From positions 4,230 to 22,238 of the forward strand of contig DGUD01000153.1 in assembly GCA_002393865.1 (NCBI GenBank): a stretch of DNA of 18,009 bases, given 5' to 3'. How positions within the stretch are numbered: the first letter of the stretch is position 1; each line of letters starts with the position of its first letter. The stretch comes from Treponema sp. UBA4319. GTDB taxonomy: Bacteria > Spirochaetota > Spirochaetia > Treponematales > Treponemataceae. The notes below the pieces were generated by a model. The model had not been told where the DNA came from and did no database searches. It worked only from the letters and a program-made list of their open reading frames with translations. The position numbers were made by a program, and so were the translations under genes. This document shows positions 14,812 to 18,009 of the stretch, one piece after another.

Positions 14812-15983
14812 AGCAGATATACGCCCCGCGCAGGCTGCACCTCGTAGCAGACCGCCTTAAAGCCGAATATGCGCTCGTAATCCAGAAGCTTTTCCCGGTA
14901 TTTCGGCACATCCTCCGTGCGGAGCACGCTGTACGTGCAGCGCCCGAAGCCCTTGCCGGTGATGCGGCCGCAGTTGACAGGGGTACGCAGGTCGTCAGGA
15001 TTCTCGTCAAGTTCCTGCACACGTTTTAAAATCCAGTCAACTTCTGGACAGGAAATATCGTAGGAATCACGGAGATTCTCGTGGCTGTGGTTCACCGCCC
15101 TCGCAAAGGTGGCAAAATCACCGCTCTGCAAGCCAGCGACGGCATCCAGCACAAATTTATGCTCGTTCATGATGCACACAAGCCTGCGCTTGGTGTCCTC
15201 GTTCACCACGGAAAGCACCTCGCTGCGCTCCGCCCCGCTCTCCTCGTAGCGCCAGCCGCCGAATACGTTCGACCTGCGCTCCTTCAGCTCGCCGAGCAGC
15301 AGCACATTCTCCGGCTGCAGCAGGCTCTCCTCGTTCCATGTCGTGATGCGCGGCACGCGGGCGTCCGTCAGCAGTATGGTCTTACCTGTAAATTTGAAGG
15401 GAATTATCTCGTAGTCGTTCTTGGAATAATCGGTGAGCACCAGCGAGTTTTCCTTGGAAAAAATCGCGGTGAAATTGTCGGCCTTGTAATTGGCGCAGCC
15501 GAAGTAGAGCCTGTTTGCCCGCTCTATGACCTGCAGCAGCTCGTTCCGCGTGCAGCGGAAGCCGTTGAGCTCCTTGAGCGCCCACATCGATGCAATCTTT
15601 ATCGCCGTGGTGATACCGAAACCCGCGGAAGGCAGCGTGTCGGAGCAGATGGTCACGTTCATGCCGGCGCAGTCAAAGCCGCCGCTCGAAAAACCATAGA
15701 TGATGGATTTCACCGCATTCGCCCACTTGTCTTCCTTCCTGAACTTGACGGAAGCGAGGTTCCCCCTCTTGCGGTCATCAAGCTGCACAAAATAAAAACG
15801 GAGATTTGCGTCGCTACGCTTTGAAACCGCCACAGAGACAGGAAGATTCACCGCCATGGACAGGGTCTTGTCCTTGAAAAACCAGGAATGTTCCCCGATA
15901 AGATGAAAACGTCCCGGCGCGACCGCCACGACATCGGGCTTCGTCCCGTATTCTTTCTGGTGAGCTTCTAAGACTTGTTCCAT
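14808..15983 (-). CDS. GHMP-family sugar kinase, divergent galactokinase homologue
   Basis: 391 aa, close to galactokinase length. The three GHMP motifs are present in galactokinase style: APGRFHLIGEHS (22-33, Arg25 as the catalytic-site Arg), LPSAGFGITTA (117-127, ATP loop, with Ile-Thr-Thr where LSSSA is usual) and GRITGKGFGRC (339-349). The galactokinase-like NHSHENLRDSYDISCPEVD block (298-316) is also present, and ADN around Asp169 matches the catalytic MDQ region. However GEHTDY, whose Asp contacts galactose, reads GEHSWF. Substrate specificity is therefore uncertain, and I withhold galK. ATG has GGAAGGGGAAG directly upstream and a TTGACA-type promoter behind it; surE follows by a 4-nt overlap. 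Confidence 0.85.
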   Translation of the reverse strand: MEQVLEAHQKEYGTKPDVVAVAPGRFHLIGEHSWFFKDKTLSMAVNLPVSVAVSKRSDANLRFYFVQLDDRKRGNLASVKFRKEDKWANAVKSIIYGFSSGGFDCAGMNVTICSDTLPSAGFGITTAIKIASMWALKELNGFRCTRNELLQVIERANRLYFGCANYKADNFTAIFSKENSLVLTDYSKNDYEIIPFKFTGKTILLTDARVPRITTWNEESLLQPENVLLLGELKERRSNVFGGWRYEESGAERSEVLSVVNEDTKRRLVCIMNEHKFVLDAVAGLQSGDFATFARAVNHSHENLRDSYDISCPEVDWILKRVQELDENPDDLRTPVNCGRITGKGFGRCTYSVLRTEDVPKYREKLLDYERIFGFKAVCYEVQPARGVYLL

Positions 15984-15998
15984 CTTCCCCTTCCGGAC

Positions 15999-16028
15999 TT
16001 TATGCTATTATTGAATTTTTCTTGTCAA
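15999..16028 (-). promoter_or_regulatory. Promoter for the GalK-like kinase / surE operon
   Basis: On the minus strand a perfect TTGACA (16028-16023) is followed after 18 nt by CATAAA (16004-15999), a 4/6 match to TATAAT. Transcription would begin near 15992, leaving a leader of about 9 nt that holds just the ribosome-binding site. The promoter is interleaved with the lnt promoter on the other strand. Confidence 0.5.
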
Positions 16029-16039
16029 GATAATAGTAT
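16011..16039 (+). promoter_or_regulatory. Candidate promoter for lnt
   Basis: TTGAAT (16011-16016) and TAGTAT (16034-16039) are 17 nt apart, which would start transcription at 16046, the A of the lnt ATG. Perfect TATAAT boxes also occur at 16037-16042 and 16042-16047, but with poor -35 spacing. No Shine-Dalgarno sequence is present, consistent with a leaderless mRNA. Confidence 0.4.
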
Positions 16040-16045
16040 AATATA

Positions 16046-17875
16046 ATGAATTTAGTTATTTTACAAGTTTTTTATGCGATTTTTTCCGGAATTATGGAGG
16101 TCGCCGCGATTCCCAACGAGCTTCTGCCGCTCGGCGAGCCGCTCATCGCGCTCTTTTCCCTTGTTCCCCTGTACATAGCCCTGTACCGGGCGCGGACATG
16201 CCGGGAAGCATTCCTGCTCATGTTCATGCAGGCGCTCACCGTCCATCTGGGCTCCAGCTTCTGGCTGGCCAATTTCCGCGACTTCGCCGTGTTCACGCTG
16301 GGCGCCAGCGCACTTGGCACGGCGCTGGAGGCAGGGCTCATGGGCATACTCTTTTTCCTGTACCCGCTGCACGAGCGGATGCCGTCCCGCCTTGAGGAAT
16401 ACGGAGGGCTGAGAGCCGGAGCCGTTTCCGGCAGGATGCTCTGGTTCTGCGCCGTGTGGATCAGCTGGGAATGGCTCAAATCCACGGGCTTCCTCGCCTA
16501 TCCCTGGGGAACGCTCTTCCTTGCCGCCTACAGATGGAAGCTCCTCACGCAGATTGCGGCCATCACAGGCGTCTGGGGCGTATCCTTCCTCTACGCGCTC
16601 TGCTCGGCGCTCACTGCGGAAGGCATCATACTGCTCGCCGGAGCTGCCCACGCGCAGGCACCGCAGGCCGTCGCCGCGTCGTACCGGCAGGCGGCACTGT
16701 TCACCGCCTGCGCCTTTGCGGCCAGCGGCGCCTACGGGCTCTGCGCATGGCTCATGCCACGAATACCTGAAAAACAACTTAATACGATTATCGTGCAGCA
16801 AAACATAGACCCGTGGGAAGCGGGCGACAACGAGGGCGTGGAAATCTCAATGCGGATTACGGAGCAGGCATTCCGCCGCATGCGCGACGAAGGGCATGAG
16901 CCAGACCTTGCCGTCTGGAGTGAAGGCGTCCTGAGCCGCCCCTTTCCCTACGCCCGCTATTATTACAGCGATCAGCCGGAGAGCGAAAGCCTGAGCGCCT
17001 TTATCGGCCGCATGGGCATTCCCTTTGTCATCGGCGGCGCGGCGCTGGTAAACCCCGCAAAAAAGCATTACGAGAACAGCGCCATACTCTTTGACAGGAA
17101 GGGCGAATACGCAGGCTTCTACTCGAAAATTCATCTGGTTCCCTTTGCGGAGGCCATTCCCTTTGCCGACAACCCGCTCGTCCAGCGATTCATGGAGGAC
17201 GTCGTGAATTTCTCCGCGGGATGGTCGGCCGGAACCCAGTATGTCCTGTTCAGGGTTCCTGCCGGGAGGGGAGGATTCTCTGGCAGGCCGCTTGAATACG
17301 GCCGCCCGGCACAGGCACTCATCACGCTCGACGCCGACGGCCGCGCGATTCCGCAGATTACGGAGCAGTACACCGGGGAAAACGGGGAGAACCCGGACAA
17401 CTTTGTCTCGTTCACCACCCCCATCTGCTTCGAGGACGCCTTTCCGGACGTATGCAGGCAGCTGCACAAGACCGGCAGCGAGCTCTTCATAAACATAACG
17501 AACGATTCCTGGTCCCGGACAAAATCCGCCGAATACCAGCATTTTGCGGCCGCAAGCTATATTGCCATCGAATTCCGCACGACGCTCGTCCGCTGCGCAA
17601 ACGCCGGCTATTCCGTGGTGCTTGACCCGGCAGGGCGTATTCTGGCTGATATGCCGCTGTTCACGGAAGGCGCAATCGGCGTGCAAGTCCCGGTCTACCG
17701 CCGCGTCCGCACCTGCTTCTCCGTTATGGGGGACTGGTTCGCATGGCTGCTTATGGGCGGCATCGCGGCCTACGCGCTGCTGCGGCTTTTCAGGATGCGC
17801 GCCGGTGCCGGAATACGATGCGTGCGCGTGTACGTGCACGTGCAGGAGCGGCAGACGCACCCGCAGCCCCTGTGA
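16046..17875 (+). CDS. lnt: Apolipoprotein N-acyltransferase Lnt
   Basis: 609 aa. It transfers the third acyl chain from phospholipid to the N-terminal Cys of lipoproteins in the cytoplasmic membrane. The N-terminal half has about six membrane helices (through residue 235), followed by a carbon-nitrogen hydrolase domain. The triad is visible: Glu293 (VWSEGVLSRP), Lys361 (YSKIHLVPFAE) and Cys461 (TPICFEDAFPD). NITNDSWS and RTTLVRCANAGYS are typical of Lnt, and a last helix lies at about 563-582. The Lys-to-Cys distance is 100 residues against about 52 in E. coli, implying a ~45-residue insertion (about 403-455). The longest start at 16046 is used to keep the first helix; no ribosome-binding site precedes it, and Met17 is an alternative. 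Likely substrates include the lipoprotein in this window. Confidence 0.93.
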   Translation: MNLVILQVFYAIFSGIMEVAAIPNELLPLGEPLIALFSLVPLYIALYRARTCREAFLLMFMQALTVHLGSSFWLANFRDFAVFTLGASALGTALEAGLMGILFFLYPLHERMPSRLEEYGGLRAGAVSGRMLWFCAVWISWEWLKSTGFLAYPWGTLFLAAYRWKLLTQIAAITGVWGVSFLYALCSALTAEGIILLAGAAHAQAPQAVAASYRQAALFTACAFAASGAYGLCAWLMPRIPEKQLNTIIVQQNIDPWEAGDNEGVEISMRITEQAFRRMRDEGHEPDLAVWSEGVLSRPFPYARYYYSDQPESESLSAFIGRMGIPFVIGGAALVNPAKKHYENSAILFDRKGEYAGFYSKIHLVPFAEAIPFADNPLVQRFMEDVVNFSAGWSAGTQYVLFRVPAGRGGFSGRPLEYGRPAQALITLDADGRAIPQITEQYTGENGENPDNFVSFTTPICFEDAFPDVCRQLHKTGSELFINITNDSWSRTKSAEYQHFAAASYIAIEFRTTLVRCANAGYSVVLDPAGRILADMPLFTEGAIGVQVPVYRRVRTCFSVMGDWFAWLLMGGIAAYALLRLFRMRAGAGIRCVRVYVHVQERQTHPQPL

Positions 17876-17909
17876 GGCAGCCCTGCACGGGGCATGTCCC
17901 GGAACACAG

Positions 17910-17915
17910 TATAAT
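17910..17915 (+). promoter_or_regulatory. -10 element of the gene starting at 17930
   Basis: A perfect TATAAT lies 14 nt before the ATG. No good -35 is seen at 16-18 nt. The expected transcript start near 17922 coincides with the ribosome-binding site AAGGAAGGA (17918-17926), giving a very short leader. Confidence 0.4.
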
Positions 17916-17929
17916 TTAAGGAAGGAATC

Positions 17930-18009
17930 ATGACTACGACCACCCGACTTTCGCTCATCAGAAGCGCCTTTACCGCGACTCTCGCCCTGCTGCTCTGCAT
18001 CATCGGCTT
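17930..18009 (+). CDS. Start of an unidentified gene, probably membrane or exported (3' end outside window)
   Basis: 26 full codons are visible after ATG 17930, preceded by a strong AAGGAAGGA ribosome-binding site at good spacing. The peptide starts MTTTTRLSLIRSAF and runs into a hydrophobic stretch (ATLALLLCIIG). This is consistent with a signal peptide or first membrane helix. It follows lnt by 54 nt on the same strand. Too little is present to name a family. Confidence 0.7.
   Translation, partial: MTTTTRLSLIRSAFTATLALLLCIIG

Noticed and set aside
17876-17900. Short GC-rich inverted repeat after lnt (GCCC...GGGC) as terminator
   Set aside because: The stem is only about 4 bp and lacks a T-run; the following gene has its own -10 and ribosome-binding site close by.
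1-18009. CRISPR array, tRNA/rRNA gene, transposase or integrase
   Set aside because: I saw no regularly spaced direct repeats, no cloverleaf-like sequence, and no mobile-element protein in any frame. All long frames are accounted for by the genes listed.

Overview
The window looks like chromosomal, protein-coding DNA from a GC-rich host-associated spirochaete, most likely a Treponema. I infer this from recognised families and from several proteins whose overall build I associate with treponemes: an NHL/VWA periplasmic protein with a TPR partner, a divergent GalK-like GHMP kinase, and an SSC-type lipobox. No rRNA gene or taxonomic marker is present, so the assignment is an inference. I found no tRNA, rRNA, CRISPR array, insertion sequence or phage gene. 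Genes are tightly packed, often with 4-nt ATGA overlaps.

Left part (1-5331): the 3' end of recJ and an exported M23/LytM peptidase run rightward. They meet, tail to tail with an 11-nt overlap, a leftward operon trmB - ligA - membrane-anchored hypothetical protein. Upstream of trmB lies the only gene-free stretch over 300 bases (5028-5331). It is full of short inverted repeats, including a probable leftward intrinsic terminator.

Middle part (5332-10608): a leftward pair (a 389-aa protein with a possible degenerate GHKL-ATPase-like C-terminus, then a lipoprotein) diverges from a rightward pair (a 687-aa polytopic membrane protein with a possible M28/Gaa1-like ectodomain, then dinB). A strong sigma70-type promoter is readable for the leftward pair. 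The promoter for the rightward pair appears to place the transcript start on the start codon.

Right part (10605-18009): leftward genes encode an MIF/tautomerase homologue, a possible 40-residue small protein, a TPR/NHL/VWA periplasmic protein with its TPR partner, then surE and a GalK-like kinase. These diverge from rightward lnt (apolipoprotein N-acyltransferase) and the first 26 codons of a further gene.

Functional themes are DNA repair and replication (recJ, ligA, dinB), tRNA and nucleotide housekeeping (trmB, surE), and the cell envelope (M23 peptidase, lipoprotein, Lnt, 687-aa membrane protein, NHL/VWA protein). The points most worth a second look are the MIF homologue, the GalK-like kinase that lacks the sugar-binding Asp of the GEHTDY motif, the two unrecognised proteins with possible degenerate enzyme folds, the hairpin-rich spacer, and the very short or absent 5' leaders. 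I did not find a clear, self-contained new multi-gene system.
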